From Poecilobothrus nobilitatus (Eukaryota > Arthropoda > Insecta > Diptera > Dolichopodidae), in assembly GCA_947095535.1 (NCBI GenBank), contig OX352773.1, positions 172,186,438 through 172,250,437 on the forward strand: a stretch of DNA of 64,000 bases. The letters are read 5' to 3'. The notes below the pieces were generated by a model. That model was not told the origin of the DNA, did no database searches, and worked only from the letters and a program-made list of their open reading frames with translations. Of this stretch, positions 33,207 to 46,690 are shown piece after piece. How positions within the stretch are numbered: position 1 is the first letter of the stretch; every line of letters begins with the position of its first letter. The position numbers were made by a program, and so were the translations under genes.

Positions 33207-34837
33207 TTCCCCTTTAATTATCTAATGCAATAATTTGATTTATAAAAATACTGTTTATACAATTAGTTTATACAATTGATTAATTGAAAGTCTAATAGTG
33301 AGTGACTACATTTTAATCCAGTCTACATCATCTCTATGTTTTGACCAAAACAAGAGGTTATACGATCTTTAGTACTCGTGTAGTGCCTGGTCAAAGAAAG
33401 TTTAGTTAGGGAATAAAAATTGAATTTAAATTGCCAGATATATTGAGGACAAAGGTTGTTGTAAATGCTCACCTTGATTATTTTGACGTTGTTTGTGTGT
33501 ATATGTAATTATTGCCATATACAGCAAAGATTTTAATCAAAAAAAAGACCATAAGTATTTAAAATATTTATTTGATTAATTACAATAAAATTTTTTTTTT
33601 TTGTTCAAAATCTGGTAAGTAATACACATTATCTATTATTCTATATGAATATGACTCTTTAAAATAAAGCAGTTATTTTTACTAGTTGACTAAATAACTA
33701 ATAATTTTCTTTTCTCAATACAATTTTCTTTGATAACTATTATCAATTTTTATGTTTTTTTTTTTAACATTTTGTACTTATATTATTGTTGTTAACTGAT
33801 TGATGTTGTCACTTGTCATCAACTCTAGTGATTTAATTTTATAAACGTCAAAGAAAAACAATTAGATTACATTTATATTATTTAAATGACATTTTATTCA
33901 AAACTTGAAAATGTGTTATCTTTCAAATTTTATATTGTCAAAGCTTCTTTATTACAAAGTTTGAATAATAAACTCCCGCTAATGAAACTATAGGAATACT
34001 TTTTTTAATCAACTGGAAAATCTCTCCTTATTTTTTTTTATAGATATTTGTATATGTATATATATTTCAAGAAATAGTAGAGAATAACGCAGCTATATAC
34101 ATAGATATTTTATACATACATACATACATATTTCAATAACAAAACACTTAATATGAGATTTTGTAATTGCAAGATTTTAGGACGCGTTCCTTTTGAAAAG
34201 TTCAAAATAAGTTAGATTGAATATCTAAACTTTGAACAGTGAAATATAAATAAAGAATTATTTTCATAATAGATTGACTTCATTTACTGATTTAATTTCT
34301 GAATGCATTTTATTTATTATAATTTTTATATTTTACAAAAAGAAAAAATATTTGACCTGCATTTTTTTTTTATTCTTAGGTTAAAATTGTTATGTCCAAT
34401 TGTTTACCAAAATAATTTAATATTTATGAATTTATTTATTAAAAGTTTTTTTTTTTTTTTTTATTATTTATAGGTATTTAATTTAATTTATTTATTTTTA
34501 TTTAATTTTAATTATTTATTCAGATTATATTAACAATATACTATAAAATAGTTATACTTTAAATATAAATTAATCGATAAGAATTATTTTTTTCAAAATT
34601 AATAAGAAAACAAAAAAAAAAGCCAATTCAATTAAATTATATTGATTAATTCAAATTTAAAATTTTACATATTTAAATATTCATTATTTCTTTAAAAAAT
34701 ACACCATTCATTCTGACTCATTGTTTTTTAAAATTGTTTAAAACAAAAAAAAAAAACATAACAAAAAGTAAATAATTAGCTTTTATTTGTTATTTTTTTG
34801 ATAGGTATTTTTAAGTAGTAGACGAGTTACTTATATA
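30866..34837. other. Intergenic stretch rich in homopolymers
   Basis: Includes a 12-G run (33075-33086) and a 47-T run (33154-33200). A short region (33300-33430) shares GATCTTTAGTACT-containing sequence with about 55920-55990, so a dispersed repeat is likely there. A possible 5' untranslated mini-exon near 31543-31578 (acceptor-like TTTTCAAG, donor-like TCAA-GTAAGAA) is noted only as a guess. No coding exon found. Confidence 0.45.
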
Positions 34838-35687
34838 CAGTAATACCTCGTTCATATGTACACACATAATGGTTCCGCAACATGTACGAAAAATGAATAT
34901 GTGCTTAAAGCGAATCTCTTAACTTATTTTGGTTAACAATTAACTATATTTGTTTTCATAATTTTAAATATTAATTACCTATAATTAAAAAATAAAATTG
35001 TATAAATCAAAAACAAGAATGTAATTTCACATTTTTATGTTACATTAGTTATATGATATAATCTAAAAATAAATTCAAAAAACCTGTATAACATGTCTAG
35101 TTATGTATTAAAAAACAAAAATCAACAATATTACATATAAACTTAAAAATTCAATAATGTTACAAAAACAAACATTTAATTAATGGAGAACCAGAAAGAC
35201 TATGGTTTATCATTTTCTATTTCATATAACTAAATGTATTAGCAACAACTAGTGAAAAGTTTTCTTGTTCTGAATCTGAAGATGTTAATGTATTTTCTTT
35301 TGATTTGGTGTTGGATAAGATAAAGTGGTCTTTTCAATAAAAAATTTCTTCAACGACCAAAAACTAAAGTGCTACTTTCCGGGATTTTTTTTATTTTTTG
35401 TTTTTTTTTTAGTTAGGTTGTTTGCCCTCTTACCGAATCGCTGAGTACCTTTTTTTAAATCATGTTTGTCCGACTTTTGTTTCTCAAAATAGAGAGCTTT
35501 TTCAAAATAACAATAAAAGTTTTTTTTAAATAAAAACCTCAATTTTATTACAATTGTACATTTGTTACGTATGAGTGTAAAAAGTAATATATGAGTAACA
35601 AAATGTACGCATTTGCGTACTATGGAAGATACGGAACAAAAATAAAGTGTACGTATGAGTGAGTTTACGTATAGCGGGGTATGACTG
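34838..35687. mobile_element. pogo/Tigger-like non-autonomous element flanked by TA
   Basis: The left end CAGTAATACCTCGTTCATAT and the right end, read inward from 35687 on the opposite strand, CAGTCATACCCCGCTATACG, share the CAGTnATACC-CG pattern of pogo/Tigger ends. TA dinucleotides stand at 34836-34837 and 35688-35689, the usual target duplication. Internal words GTACGCATTTGCGTAC and TACGTATGAGTG repeat near the right end. The 850-bp interior has no transposase frame. Confidence 0.72.
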
Positions 35688-35689
35688 TA

Positions 35690-36907
35690 TAAACGAATTT
35701 ATTTATAGTTTTTCTTTAAAAATCATTTTAATGTTTATCTTTTTAATAACTTGATATCCTTATTTACGGTCAGTTGGACTTTTCATATTCTAAGGTAAGA
35801 GTAAAAAAAATCTATTATTCAGTTGTTGGAGAATAACTCTTACAATAACTTTATTTTATATATAGTTTCTCTCTACTCACGGTTTTTAACCATAGTGGTC
35901 GTATTCTTGTATTGTTTTTTTTTTTTTTTTAGAAATCGTTTTTGACAAATCGTTCAAGAAAACAAATCGTTTTTGCGCATCATTTCCATTCTCAAAACAC
36001 CAATTATGAACAATTTAAAACTGAGTTTTTTTCTTTACTCTATTTATTAATCTAAAATATGTAATTTAATTACAAAAAGAAATAAAATCGTTAAGTGTAC
36101 TTATGATTATAAATATTATTATAAGGAAATTAAAAATTATTGGACTTTGAAATGATGTTAAACGTATTTTTATAGTGTTAATAATCCCTGTATATTCTAT
36201 AGAAATTTGATATCACATCAGAATAAAAAAAAAAACTATACGATTTATACATCACTATACATATACTTACTTAATTAAATAGACATTTGAATTTTGAACG
36301 AAATAATAATAAAAGTTTAAAATTAATAAATTGGAATTTAGAAATGATAAGATTTTAATAAATTTTGATAATTTTTTTTTTTTTTGTAAGGTAAAAACCA
36401 AACCTTTGACTTATAATCATCGTAATTATCTACGTAATGTCTAGTAAGACATAATAAGATAGTCTGTTATCTATATAATGTCTAGTAAAACATATTATAA
36501 AATAGTAAAGTGTACATATGTATATATATACATACATTATACTGTTATATGAATTACGTAAAACTTTTTATTAAGATTTACAAAATAATCCCGCACTTAA
36601 TTCATTTTCATATGTAAAGTTAGTAATCGAATCGAGAATCATAATTTTATGATATTAAATAAAAATTAGGATTGATAAAATAAAATTTTTTATATATTTA
36701 TACATTTTTTTTCTTATAAATAAAAGTAATATTTTTATTCTTAATCTTTTCAGATTATTATTTGTTTTTCTCCTTTATACCAAAACGTCTAGTAAAATTA
36801 TCTAAAGAAGAAATTGTCTTAACGAATTGTTTATTTTTAAACTTTTTTACATTATTATAAAATAAAAAAATAAAAAAAACAAAAACAAAAACAAAAACAC
36901 ATTATCA
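35690..36907. other. 5' flank of the HMG-CoA synthase gene
   Basis: A+T-rich. A good acceptor-like site (CTTAATCTTTTCAG) ends at about 36753, followed by about 150 bp up to the ATG, so the gene may have a spliced 5' untranslated leader. No TATA/initiator pair was convincing here. Confidence 0.35.
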
Positions 36908-38407
36908 ATGAAAACCATGTGGCCAGAAAATGTTGGAATTTTAGCAATTGATGTAATATTTCCATCACAATATGTTGATCAAACTGAATTGGAAATATTT
37001 GATGGTGTTTCAGCTGGTAAATATACAATTGGTTTGGGACAAAATAAAATGGGTTTTTGTTCAGATCGTGAAGATATAAATTCATTATGTTTAACTGTTG
37101 TTAGCCGTTTATTAGAACGTAATCATATTAAACCAAATTCAATTGGACGTTTAGAAGTTGGCACTGAAACAATAATTGATAAATCAAAAAGTGTTAAATC
37201 AGTTTTAATGCAATTATTTTCACAACATGGTGTTAATGATTTAGAAGGTATTGATACAACAAATGCTTGTTATGGTGGTACTGCAGCATTATTTAATTCA
37301 ATTAATTGGATTGAATCGTCTAGCTGGGATGGACGATTAGCAATAGCAGTATGTGCTGATATTGCAGTATATGCTAAAGGTATAATAAATTTCCTATTTT
37401 AATATAATATATGTATATACAAAAAAAAAATTAATTTTATAATTATTTATTTAATTATTATAGGTAATGCTCGACCAACTGGAGGTGCAGGAGCAATTGC
37501 TATGTTAGTGGGACCAAATGCACCATTAATATTTGATAGAGGTTTACGTGCAACATATATGCAACATTGTTATGATTTTTATAAACCAGATTTAAGTTCT
37601 GAATATCCGGTTGTTGATGGAAAATTATCAATACAATGTTATATGAAAGCACTTGATAATTGTTATCAATTATATAGAAAAAAATTTGAACAAAAATTTC
37701 CAGATTTTCCAAAAGTTGGTTTAGATGCATTAGATGGTATTGTCTTCCATTCACCATTTTGTAAACTTGTACAAAAATCATTAGCACGTTTAGGTTTGAA
37801 TGATTTTTTATTATCTAGTGATGAAAAACGTTCAATTAAATATCCTGGTTTAGAAAAATTTAATAATATTAAATTAGAAGATACATATATGGATCGTGAT
37901 GTTGAAAAAGCTTTTATGCAAGCATTTAATATTGCATTTGAAGCAAAAACAAAAAAATCATTATTACTTGCAAATCAAGTTGGTAATATGTATACACCAT
38001 CAGTATATTCATGTTTAATATCATTATTAATTAATTCAGATGAACAAGAATTATTAGGTAAACGTATAGCTTTATTTTCATATGGTTCTGGATTAGCATC
38101 ATCAATGTATTCAATTCATATAACAAAAGATATTGAATTATTAACAAAATTATTGAATCAAATAAAATATGTTAAACCATTATTAGAATCAAGAATAAAA
38201 TTAAGTCCCGAAGAATTTTCTGAATTAATGGAAATACGTGAAAAAAATAATCATTCAGCACCATATGAACCATCAGGTAATACTGATAAATTATTTCCTG
38301 GTACATATTATTTAAAAAATATTGATGAATTACATAGAAGAACCTATGATCGAGTGCCTATTTCAAATCAACATAATAATATAACAAATGGTTGTCAATC
38401 ATCATAA
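36908..38407 (+). CDS. Hmgs: Hydroxymethylglutaryl-CoA synthase, cytosolic
   Basis: Exons 36908-37379 and 37464-38407 (84-bp intron, phase 1, inside [12 protein letters not shown]) give 471 residues, the usual length for insect cytosolic enzymes. The enzyme condenses acetyl-CoA with acetoacetyl-CoA to HMG-CoA at the start of the mevalonate pathway; in insects this leads to isoprenoids such as juvenile hormone, dolichol and ubiquinone, not sterols. Visible signatures: [20 protein letters not shown] at the start, [16 protein letters not shown] with catalytic Glu87, [15 protein letters not shown] with the nucleophilic Cys121, [14 protein letters not shown], and [14 protein letters not shown] with His253. 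[18 protein letters not shown] sequence ([12 protein letters not shown]) lies near the C-terminus. There is no mitochondrial leader before the core. The start is chosen because the family's conserved sequence begins within four residues of this Met. Confidence 0.96.
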
Positions 38408-38598
38408 TATCAAGGGTTTCTTTTTAATAATTTATTATTATTTTTATTATTAATTTTACTTATATTATTTTTATTATTATTATTATTTTTTTTATTTTGG
38501 TTTAGTAAGCATCGTAATAATTATTATAGTAGTTATTGTAGTAAAGCTTTAGATGAAATAATTATTATTTTAATGTTAATAATTTGATGACAACAATA

Positions 38599-38645
<47 letters not shown>

Positions 38646-41209
38646 AAATTATATATACATAAATTAATAATTATGTTTATTCAAAATATACATATATTTT
38701 ATATAAATTATATGTATATAAAATATAAGAATTAATAAATAAAATTGAAAAAAAAAAAAATAAAAAAAATTGTACCTTTTTAAATAATTACTTATTTTGA
38801 TTTTTTTATAACAGAATTTTATCCATGAAAATATTTATTGTATTTGATTATTTTGTTTAATTTTTTTAATCTATCATACTTTTTTAATTGTTTCCATAAT
38901 AAATTCCATTCTAAGATAGAAAAAGTTAAATTTTATATATAGTTTAAATTAAAACAAAAAATTAGATATATTTTTTTTTTTATTGTAGAATTTATATTTT
39001 AAATAATTTTGCTCATTAAAAAACAGAGTATCGTAAGAAAAACAAAAAAAAAAAAAAAAATAGATAAAAGTTTCTTTTTATTGCTATTTTTTTCTACTTT
39101 TTATTGAACATTAAAATGTTTAATTACATTTTCTACAGTGGATCAAAAATATATTCTTATATTAAGAGTTTTATATTATATAATACATATAAAATACCAT
39201 TAAAAATATGACTTTAAAATATGTAACATTCATTTAACTTTCAAAAAAAAAATTTCAAAATAAAATAAAAAAAAATGAAGTTGACAATAAAATAAAATAC
39301 TTTTTTTTATACTTTAAAAAATTATTTATGAAAAGTTGTAATTAATATTTTGTTTTTTTTTTTATAATCATTTATCAAAATGTAAAATAATTGGTATTGT
39401 ACAATTGTATTTTTATAATATATATTGAATGAATCCATTTAAGAAATATGTCTTTTAAAATGTTTGTATATATGCTTTAAAATAGAATTCAATGTAAATA
39501 AATATTATTTTATTTAACAATAAAAATATCCAAACAAAATTTAAATGATAATATAAATAAATTCTTTAAGATTTGTATACTTACTATTTTTTTTTTTCTA
39601 TAGAAATGCAATTCTTTTGTATATTTTGATGGTTAAAAATGAGTTTTAAATAAATAACCTTACACTTTTCATAAATAACTTAAAAAAAAAAAATTCTATT
39701 TAAAAAATTAGTATTATTAATTTTTAAATTGAAAACAAAACTAAATATTTAAACTGCTTTACAGATTTGATTTGTTTTTTTTTTCTTTTTTCTTTCTATT
39801 ATTACATGACAATAAAAATGATAAATTTGTATACATTTTATATGTAATTAATTGCTATTAAAATTTTAAATTCTATAATAAAATAAATGATTTTCTATTT
39901 TAAAACAAATTATAACGAATCTAGGTACAAATAGATAAATCTCTTTTTTTTTTTTTTTTTTTAAATTAATTTTAATATTTAAATTTATAAATCAAAAAAA
40001 TAACCAAAATAAATATAATTAAAGGAAAATTCGGAAAATTTTTTTATAAAAGAAATATAAAAAAGGATTATTTAGAAACTGTATAAATTAAAAATCGTGA
40101 ATAAAAAAAAAAAAAAAAATTTAAATATAAAATAAATGTGTTTTTATTTTTATTTAATTTTAAGTATATAATTAAATTTTTTGTTATTTTTTTTTCAGAA
40201 GTTAATAAAAGCATTGAATAGTGTAAAGGAGCACTATTAATAAAAGCTTCTTCGAAATATTTAAAAAAAGATTTTCTTAACTGAGATTTTATATTGTTGG
40301 ACATATGTATAGGAAAAATGAAACAAAATATTTGACTCGAATATGTTTTTTTATTTAATTACTATTAATATTGAGTTTCTCAAAGGGTCATAAATATTGT
40401 ATATATGGAAACACATATTTACGTATTATGTAAATAAATAAATAAATTTTAAAATTACTATCCTGAAATTTAATATTATTTAAAAGAAATTTTTATTAGA
40501 GAGCTTACAACGAAATAACATTTTATTTTTCATGATTTAATTAAATTTAATATATGTATTTTTTTAAGATAAATAAGAAATGCTTTAGAATTATTGTTGT
40601 TCTGTTGATATTTTACTTATTTTATATACAGTAGACAGGAAACTGCTTTAAAATGAAAAGAAAAAAGTTTTTATTTTTTTGTACCTATTAAATAAATTTC
40701 AAGGAAAATTTACATTACTTAACAATAACTTTAAAAAAATCAAAACAAAAATTTTATATTTAATGAACAATAAATTCTAGTGAATTTATTATTTATTTTT
40801 ATGCGTCTCAAAAAATCTGTTTTTTTTTTATTTGCAAAATAAATTTTTAACTTTAATAATATTTATGTAAATAAATTTTTTTTTTAAACAAACCTTTATT
40901 TGAAAAAAAAAAAAAAAAATAATAAATACTATTATGTAAACTTAAAGCTGCTTTAAAGTTACGTAAAAAAAAAGAAAAATACTAGAATTGCTAGTAAATG
41001 GAAGTAAGTATCTAGGTATGTTATTCAAAACAATTTATTTTAACACGTTGATTTTTAATATTTTACAATAATAATATGTTAAGCAATGTATAAAAAAAAA
41101 ATTCTATTAAATTGATTACATATCATGATATCATATGAGATTATCAATGATATCAATCAGTATGTTAATAAATTGTAAGCGAATTAGTTTTTTTTTTATT
41201 CAGATATGC
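38408..41209. other. 3' flank of HMG-CoA synthase and intergenic DNA
   Basis: Holds a TA dinucleotide tract at about 38602-38642 and many A/T homopolymers. Polyadenylation signals of AATAAA type occur at about 38733-38741. No other gene was seen. Confidence 0.5.
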
Positions 41210-41600
41210 TCTCCTAAATATATGCAATTTTTAGTACGAAATCTTTGATTTAAATGTGCTTGATATGAAAATGTTTGTAATTCGCCTTAGGCTTTCTATA
41301 TGTTTATTAAATACAAACTCTTATGCACTTCCTTTAAAATTTACGTATTGTTTCCATTAAGGTTGCGCTGATGTTGAACCAAATGGATACTCCATAGCTA
41401 AGACTTGGTCTTATTAATGCCTGGCAGCATATTATTTTTACTCTGTTATTAATGTTTTTATTGTAAAAAAGTCTATTGCTGCCATAAAGACTTTATTTCC
41501 TTTTTCTATTGTGTATTTTGTATGGTCAATAAAGTTTTGGTTTCGATGTAAGTGAACCCGAAGATATTTAATTATCTTTTTATTTGCAAAAGATGATATA
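41210..41600 (-). pseudogene. Reverse-transcriptase C-terminal fragment of a jockey-like LINE
   Basis: On the minus strand from about 41590 downward the sequence reads IKYLRVHLHRNQNFIDHTKY (usual form KYLGVxLDxxLxFxxH), then IEKGNKVFMAAIDFF, ICCQALIRPSLSYG-like sequence across frame changes, and KCIRVCI with RKPKANYKH. These are the thumb-like segments following the polymerase active site in jockey-type LINEs. Several stops and frameshifts are present. Confidence 0.72.
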
Positions 41601-41814
41601 GGCGATTTAATGCTAAACTATTTTCAATTTTTTCTAATGTCTGAACTAGTTTTGTCTACAAGTTTCACCGGGTCCATACTGTTTCACATTTACTAATAAA
41701 GTTCATTTTTAATATCCATATTTTACAATAATCATGAACAATGTTAAACATTTTTTAAACATCGTTTACAGATAAAGGTCTCATCGTTTACATACTGTAT
41801 GTACGGTATCGTTT

Positions 41815-42080
41815 CTATGGATAGGTCTCATAAAAAAATTAATGTTGTAGAACAAGTTTTTTATGTAGCTCGACCCATTACAGAGCTACAGCTCCTCGAA
41901 ACATTGAAAAAGACCTATTTTTAAATGTGCGTATATCTCAAGTTCTGCTTAACATTTTTTTTTCAATTTAAAAACGCCATTCGACAATATTTTTTTTTTA
42001 CCTTTATAAATCAATATCAAAATTACAGATTTTTTTTAAATTTAGTATTTAAATTTACTGTTATATTAAAACAAAATTTT
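41815..42080 (+). repeat. Dispersed repeat segment, copy 2
   Basis: It aligns over its length with 27540-27840 (GGTCTCATAAAAAAATTAAT, GACCCATTACAGAGCTACAG, TTCTGCTTAACATTTTT, ATTTAGTATTTAAATTTAC). Unlike the first copy it is not enclosed by the CpG-rich inverted repeats, so it is probably truncated. Confidence 0.7.
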
Positions 42081-42358
42081 GCTTCCTTAATAATTCCAGC
42101 ACGTGTTTAGGCAGGGACTTGAAATTTTGACAGAAGAAAGAGCTTTTAGAAAATTTTTTTGTACCACTTCCTGTTTAAAAAAGATCTTTATGGCTCAAAA
42201 ATTTAGATTTCGCAATTTATAAACACCTCTAACTTAGGCATCTGTAAAATTTTTTTTTTTTAAATTAAAGGCAAATATTAAAGCTTCTACTCTATAATTT
42301 TACATGTGTTAATGGATTTTCTTAATTATGTAGAGTTCCAGATGAAAGTGTTTCTTTT

Positions 42359-43560
42359 TATACCCTACACATTAAGTATAGGGTATATTAACTTTGGTAT
42401 GGTGTTTGTAACCACCAAAAGGAAGCGAGTTAGGTATAGACATGTATATATATTCTGAATCAGGATCACCGCCGGAGTCGATTTAGCGATGTCCGTCCGT
42501 CCGTCCGTACGCACGATAACTCAAAAAATAATGATGCTATCTTGATGAAATTTATACTGTAGGTTAACAATGACTAAGGTAAGGCGGGGATTGTAAATGC
42601 GCGAAATCGGATCATGCGTTCGAGTACCTCCCATACAACTCCCAAAACCTAATACGCATATTTTCGAAATTAATAAAGATAGAAACTTAAAATTTTGTTC
42701 GAGGGTGTGTTTTTCTGAATCCCTGATATCCCCAAAATTTGAGATGAATTGGAGTGGTCGTTCGGATACCTCCCATACAACTCCCAAAACCGAACAAGCA
42801 TATATTCGAAATTAATAAAGATAGAAACTTCAAATTTGGTTCTAGGGTGTTGTTTCCTGAATCCCTGATTTGTCCAAAATTTGAGATGAATTGGAGGAGC
42901 TGTTCGGGAACCTCCCATACAACTCCCAAAACCGAACATGCATATCTTCGAAATTAATAAAGATAGGAACTTCAAATTTGATACGAGGGTGCTGTTTCCT
43001 AAATCCCTGATTTGCCTAAAATTTGAGATGAATTGGAGTGGTCGTTCGGGTACCTCCCATACAACTCCCAAAACCGAACAAGCATATCTTCGAAATTAAT
43101 AAAGATAGAAACCTCAAATTTGGTACTAGGGTGTTGTTTCCTGAATCCCTGATTTGTCCAAAATTTAAGATGAATTAGAATGGTTGTTCGGGTATCTGCC
43201 ACACAACTCCTAAGACCAAACAAGCATATCTTCGAAATTAATAAATATATAAACTTGAAATTTGATATAAGAATGTTCTACCCTGTTGATGTCTCTAAAA
43301 TTTGAGATGAATTGGGGTAGTGGTCCGCGTGCCTTCACACACTTCCTAAGACCTAATAAGCATATTTTCGAATTTAATAAAGATAGAAATCTGAAATTTT
43401 GTACAAAGGTTGTAAAAGCATTTATTTTTTTAGCTTAGTTATATTAAATACCTAACTAAAATAACTTATGGATTTTTAATTTAATTTGAATTTTTTAAGT
43501 GTAGGGTATAAATAAGTCGGTTGCATCGACTTACTGTTACTTTTACTTGTTTTTGTAACA
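42359..43560 (+). mobile_element. TACCCTACAC-family element, copy 2, with internal tandem expansion
   Basis: It begins TATACCCTACACATTAAGTA with TAGGGTATA directly after, and GTGTAGGGTATA stands near its end (43499-43510), so the termini carry inverted TACCCTACAC words. After the right word come AATAAGTCGGTTGCATCGAC and TTACTGTTAC, shared with copy 1 near 2361-2390. The left part (to about 42590) holds the TCCGTCCGTCCGTC tract and TATCTTGATGAAATTTATA also seen in copy 1. The middle is a 142-bp tandem repeat. No transposase or reverse transcriptase is encoded. The class of the element is unclear. Confidence 0.65.
42637..43410 (+). repeat. 142-bp tandem repeat, about 5.5 units
   Basis: Units start at 42637, 42779, 42921, 43063 and 43205 (each 142 bp), then a 136-bp unit leads to a partial one from 43341. 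Each runs AACTCCCAAAACCGAACAAG, CATAT-TTCGAAATTAATAAA, GATAGAAACTTCAAATTTGG, a TAGGGTGTTGTTTCCTGAAT block, TTTGAGATGAATTGGAGTGG and TCGTTCGGGTACCTCCCATAC. The central units are most alike; the outer ones diverge. The array creates long chance frames on both strands that are not genes. Confidence 0.93.
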
Positions 43561-46482
43561 TTTTTTCTTATTATATAAAATTCTAAGAAAATTTTCAAAG
43601 TTTGGTGCAAGTCACAATTCTAAAACAGTTTGTATTATATTTTGGAAAATGTACGCCTTGAAAAACCGTTGGTTTACATTCTGCCTTGTTTTTCATTATT
43701 TTCACAAATTTATATCTTTTTGTTAAGTGTGGTTTTTGCGAAATGTCCACAAATAAAATGCGCAGTGTATTAATTCAAAGTTGCAAACTGGCCGATTGTC
43801 GTTAATTAGTCTTTTGTCTTCAATATTTTACTTGAATGTTCTTTATTTTACCGTGGTCCGCTTTCTGTTATATTAAAATCTATCATAGTTTCAGGACTTT
43901 AATCTTTTTATGTAATAATCTGTTTTTATAAATATATATATATAAATATAACTATATGAAACTACTACTCTTTTCGGTATATTGACTGCATACCTCTACT
44001 AACACTTTACTTAATTTTGAACTTGAAAAAACTTAGTATAAACTATATGTTATATTTTTAGGTATACCTAACCTTAAGTTCACTTAAGTTTAGCTCTATA
44101 CTTTCAGATTAAATGTAAAAAAAATTTAAAAAAAAAAAGTTTAAATTCTTTAAAAGTATAAATTAAAATATCTGAAAAATTTGTTATACAAAAATCTTTA
44201 ACCTTCATACATATATTTTCTTTATAATATCTACTGAATTTTTTTTTTTTATTTTATTATACATGTATGTAAGTACGTATTTACTTGCAATTGACATAAA
44301 ATTCAAAAGCGATGATAATATTGTATTGAAAGTTATTATTAAGTTAGAATTTATTTAAATAAAATAAATATTTACAATACAAAAAGAAATAAAGAAAAAA
44401 AAAGACACAATCTTAAAGTTTAAAAAATAAAGAAAACTTAAATTTATACTAAAATATTTTAAGTTAAATAATTAGAGGAATTATTTAAAAAGATTTAAGT
44501 AAAAGTGATTATAATATGAAAAAAGCAAAAAAAAAAAAAAGCTTTAGCATGTCATCAAGAATATTGAACCGAAATTATAGAGCTTGATTAACATTTAAAA
44601 AGGAAAAAATTATGAATATTGCATTTTTTTTTTTTTACAAAATATTAAGAAAATATTTTACTTTTTGTGTACAATATATTATATAATATATATACGGACC
44701 TTCAGAAGAATCTTGTCACAAGTCAAAAAATGAAAAATACAAGTTATAATAGCAGAAGAATGGTGGTTTTATTATCTACATTTTTTTTTTTACATCTACT
44801 CCAGCAAATAAAATATTGCATCTTTCACGCGAGTCTGTCAGTTTCCTTTAGTTTAAATCTGCGTGATTATTAAGAAACTAATGTCATAATTTTAGTGGTG
44901 ACACTATTCTATGGATGAATACTGACACAATTTACTTTGTGACAATATCATACACAAAATAGTTATACTTATTATAGTTAAATGTTCTACTAACCAAAAA
45001 TACTGCAGTCTTCCTTTCTCCATACAAAATTGATTAAAACCATACAACCATTAAAACCATTGATTCTCCATACAAAATTTTATCGAAATTTAAAATTTTG
45101 AAATATGACAGTTTTCCACTAATAGGCGCATGCGATATATTTTAAAAATCGTAAAAGAATTTTATTTTCATGTGTAAATTATATTATAATGTAATATAAA
45201 AAATAATTTAAAATGTATATTTATGTAGTTTAAATATCAATATAATGTATTATAAAATTTTTATAAAAAGTTTAATTGAATTTATTTATACTTTTTCTTT
45301 AACATTATATAATTTTACATTATAATAAAATTTTACATTTTAATATTATTTTATAGACAAAAAAAAAAAAAAAAAAATAAGTAGCAGTTATGATTTCCAT
45401 ATGATGTCGATAATGTTGACTAACAAAAGGCTTTTTGTACATTTTTTCTAAAAATATAAAATTTAAAAAAAGGATTAATAAATATTACATTGTGTTATAT
45501 TTTAGGGTATCTACTTCTGTTGCCTTTTTATACCTCATCTATAATCCAAGCTTAGACCTAAAAATACAATTTTATACTATAAAACGTTCATTTTATATAC
45601 TCGGACCTTTGTTGTAATAAAATAGAGCAAAATTTAAGGTTGTAATAAAATCAAAATCCTTATACGACATAAATGTATACATAATTAATGTTGCAATGTA
45701 GCTAATACAGTTAAATTTTTATTCAAAATTTAAAAATTTTTACTTTTAATATAAGTAAATTTGAAATTAATCAGAATTTATTTAAAGTTTTGTCCATTAT
45801 ATTAAATTTATTCCATTCCATTATTATATTATGTTCCACACAACAAATGTATAATATAGAGATTATTATATCCCCGTATATGAAGTTAATAATATTAATT
45901 CAATAACAATTATATAACATTTTTTTTGCCAATATGTTCTTACAATTAAAATAAATATAATATCAATTAAAAGCACAAGAAAAAAATCCAAAATAATGGT
46001 AATATATAAAAATAAAAACTTTAAATAGTTAATGTTCATGATATGTGAAAAACTATGATTCTGTGATTATAAAATTTCTAAAGAAAATCAGATTGTATCA
46101 AAATTTATATATGTATAAACTAAAAATAAAAATATCTTATTAATTTTAAATTTACCTATTTCTAAACAAGAAATTTTAAATTTTGATAAACTAGAAAAAA
46201 GTTATATTTACATTATAATTTTTATAGTTTAAAAAAATTACAGGGTGTTACATATATTTTGTAGAAATTCAGGCAGTCATTTATATGGATAGAATTTTGT
46301 GTAATTGTTTTTTTTTTTTTTTTTGTTTTTTTTTTTGGGTAAGGATGGTGAGAATCATCAAAAGATACTGTACACAAAACCGTTATGTAAGAGTTTAACT
46401 TACTAAATACACTAGCCTCGTTTTAAAATATTAAAACTATATATAGTCTAAAACACTCTAACCATTAATTTTGTGCTAAATT
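43561..46482. other. Intergenic A+T-rich stretch
   Basis: No gene seen. At 45000-45130 there are repeated CTCCATACAAAATT words and less biased sequence (TGCAGTCTTCCTTTCTCC, AATAGGCGCATGCGATAT) that may be repeat-derived. Around 44700-44870 a frame of 68 codons shows no recognisable motif. Confidence 0.45.
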
Positions 46483-46690
46483 TTACAGATCAACTGGAGT
46501 TGCAGATCTCTGTGAAGGAAAATGTAGGAGTTTTGAAGCTTCTACATTTATGTGCCCTTCTAAGCGGATCTTATGTTTTTGAGCATATTTTTTTATTTCT
46601 TCGCTTACAGTAGATATTTTTAGATTCGTATGTAAATCGCAATGTCGTACGTACCAAGGATCACTAACCATATTACGTAAAATTTTATTT
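46483..46690 (-). pseudogene. C-terminal fragment of a jockey-like non-LTR retrotransposon ORF2
   Basis: The minus strand encodes NMVSDPWYVRHCDLHTNLKI, then STVSEEIKKYAQKHKIRLEG and HINVEA, ending at a stop. This closely follows the standard C-terminus of jockey-type ORF2 (NPPWYVRNxDLHxDL, an acidic/basic helix, RLxxHxNxxA). The upstream polymerase is missing, so it is a 5'-truncated copy of the type common for LINEs. Confidence 0.75.

Noticed and set aside
36855..37787. Minus-strand frames of 76 and 95 codons
   Set aside because: Antisense shadows of the HMG-CoA synthase exons.
42521..43223. Several overlapping frames of 67-133 codons on both strands
   Set aside because: They repeat every 142 bp in step with the tandem repeat and have no family motif; the period is not a multiple of three, and they are by-products of the array.
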